In this document: positions 13,362 to 14,140 of the stretch, in pieces
How positions within the stretch are numbered: the first letter of the stretch is position 1
How the letters are laid out: each line of letters opens with the position of its first letter
Source: Bacillota bacterium
GTDB lineage: Bacteria; Bacillota; Clostridia; Christensenellales; SZUA-584
Assembly: GCA_023408075.1 (NCBI GenBank)
Contig: JAEYKW010000021.1
Span: 1-14,140 of the forward strand
Length of the DNA: 14,140 nt
Reading direction: 5' to 3'
Made by a program: the position numbers and the translations under genes
Notes under the pieces: generated by a model
The model's input: only the letters and a program-made list of their open reading frames with translations
Told to the model about the DNA's origin: nothing
The model's database searches: none

Positions 13362-14018
13362 ATGTACACTCAAAGCTCGGAATTTGCGCTGATTACTGTT
13401 ATTGTCAATACAGGCGGCGGCAGCAAGGTTCTGAATGTGGCAAAGAGTTTTGGGATCACAGGAGGAACTTTGCATCTGGGACGGGGCACAGTCAAAAACC
13501 GCCTGCTGGAGTTCTTTGAAATCAACGACATCCACAAAGAAATCGTGGTCATGGTCAGCGAGTCATGCCTTGCGCATCGCGTGATTAGTGATCTTAATAA
13601 CGAGTTTCATTTCGAAAAGAAGAATCATGGCATTGCTTATGTGATGCCGATCGCCCGTGTCTACGGAATCAGCCGCTTCCAGTGCGGCATCAATACGGAA
13701 AAAGGTGTTGAAGAGATCATGTATCAAGCTATTTATGCGATTGTGGAAAAAGGAAAAGCCGAAGAGGTGATTGAAGCGGCTGTGAAGGCTGGGTCGCGCG
13801 GGGGAACGATTATCAACGCGCGAGGCTCGGGCGTTCATGAGACCAGCAAACTTTTTGCTATGGAAATAGAACCGCAGAAAGAAATTGTGGTGATCATATC
13901 CAAAGCCGACAGCACGGAGAAGATTGTTCAGAGCATCCGTGATGAGCTGCGCATTGACGAACCGGGACAGGGCATCGTCTACGTGCAGGACGTTACGCAC
14001 GCATACGGCTTATATTAG
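13362..14018 (+). CDS. Tandem two-domain P-II (GlnB-like) regulatory protein
   Basis: A 218-aa protein formed by two P-II-like domains of about 100 residues (8-103 and 120-217). Matching landmarks are GITGGTL (31-37) with GSRGGTI (144-150), KEIVVMVS (59-66) with KEIVVIIS (173-180), and GIAYVMPIARVYGI (90-103) with GIVYVQDVTHAYGL (204-217). A standard P-II is about 112 aa and acts as a homotrimer binding ATP/ADP and 2-oxoglutarate. The fusion would give a pseudo-hexameric set of ferredoxin-like folds from three chains. The T-loop regions (about 40-58 and 153-172) lack the YRGAEY uridylylation motif, so control by GlnD is unlikely. ATG 13362 is used here, but TTG 13353 overlaps the upstream TGA and lies closer to GAAGGAG (13343-13349); spacing is 12 nt for ATG and 3 nt for TTG, so the start is uncertain. 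The likely role is to sense nucleotides or another ligand and gate the DUF1538 partner. Confidence 0.85.
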   Translation: MYTQSSEFALITVIVNTGGGSKVLNVAKSFGITGGTLHLGRGTVKNRLLEFFEINDIHKEIVVMVSESCLAHRVISDLNNEFHFEKKNHGIAYVMPIARVYGISRFQCGINTEKGVEEIMYQAIYAIVEKGKAEEVIEAAVKAGSRGGTIINARGSGVHETSKLFAMEIEPQKEIVVIISKADSTEKIVQSIRDELRIDEPGQGIVYVQDVTHAYGLY

Positions 14019-14138
14019 GGTCTGCTGATTTACAAAGCAATTTGCAAGTACCGAGCCGTCTTGGCACAGATGAGGATCCAAACCGTATCGGAAAGCAAAC
14101 TTTGCAGCTGGCGTAAAAAACTCTTCATCTTCTTCCAC
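14010..14138 (-). CDS. Possible 3' end of a convergent gene (partial, runs off the window)
   Basis: On the minus strand a frame is open from the window edge for 42 codons to a TAA at 14012-14010, reading VEEDEEFFTPAAKFAFRYGL and onward. It would overlap the last codons of the P-II-like gene on the opposite strand. The composition is protein-like, but a second minus-strand frame is also open to the edge, and the stretch is too short to identify or to exclude chance. No terminator is visible after the P-II-like gene. Confidence 0.2.
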   Translation of the reverse strand: MEEDEEFFTPAAKFAFRYGLDPHLCQDGSVLANCFVNQQTLI

Positions 14139-14140
14139 AG

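Noticed and set aside
1..14140. tRNA or rRNA genes
   Set aside because: No cloverleaf with a GTTCRA-type T-arm and no rRNA-like conserved stretch was found on either strand by eye.

Overview
The window looks like a chromosome segment of an endospore-forming member of the Clostridia with about 50-55 % GC. It carries the sporulation pair spoIVFA-spoIVFB on the same side of rplU-rpmA as in other spore-forming Firmicutes. Strong AGGAGG-type ribosome binding sites and TTGACA/TATAAT-type promoters are found throughout. Species or family cannot be fixed from the sequence alone.

Left edge (1-1122): three consecutive hairpins resemble the end of an IS200/IS605-type element. Next comes an AT-rich orphan gene on the minus strand, then a cluster of three REP-like palindromes whose stems vary in a compensatory way. 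The leader of spoIVFA can fold so that its ribosome binding site is paired. This part looks like accessory DNA that replaced whatever normally lies upstream of spoIVFA.

Conserved block (1123-8837): spoIVFA and spoIVFB (regulator and intramembrane protease of the pro-sigma-K checkpoint); an MBL-fold hydrolase and a VOC protein with their own promoter; a B12-binding/radical SAM protein (TIGR03960-like) overlapping its DUF2344/TIGR03936-like partner; RNase G; then rplU (L21) and rpmA (L27) from a strong promoter with a structured L21 leader, closed by a clear terminator. The usual gene between rplU and rpmA in Firmicutes, the cysteine protease Prp, is absent, and L27 has no cleavable N-terminal extension: an in-frame stop lies directly before its ATG. 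obg does not follow rpmA.

Repeat region (8838-9574): a roughly 278-bp compound unit is duplicated in tandem, with a palindrome-rich MITE-like element intact in the first copy and decayed and truncated in the second. A second MITE-like element with TGTCAT ends follows.

Right part (9575-14140): an extended -10 promoter drives aroF (type I DAHP synthase) and an OGG1-type 8-oxoguanine DNA glycosylase. After a 320-bp gap comes the most interesting pair: a DUF1538 membrane protein made of two homologous halves, followed at 5 bp by a tandem (two-domain) P-II-like protein. Both halves of the membrane protein keep the same AEPxxHxL and FDxxGxxTGxxT motifs about 253 residues apart, and the P-II partner is likewise an internal duplication with no recognisable uridylylation tyrosine. 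This is a plausible P-II-gated transporter of unknown substrate.
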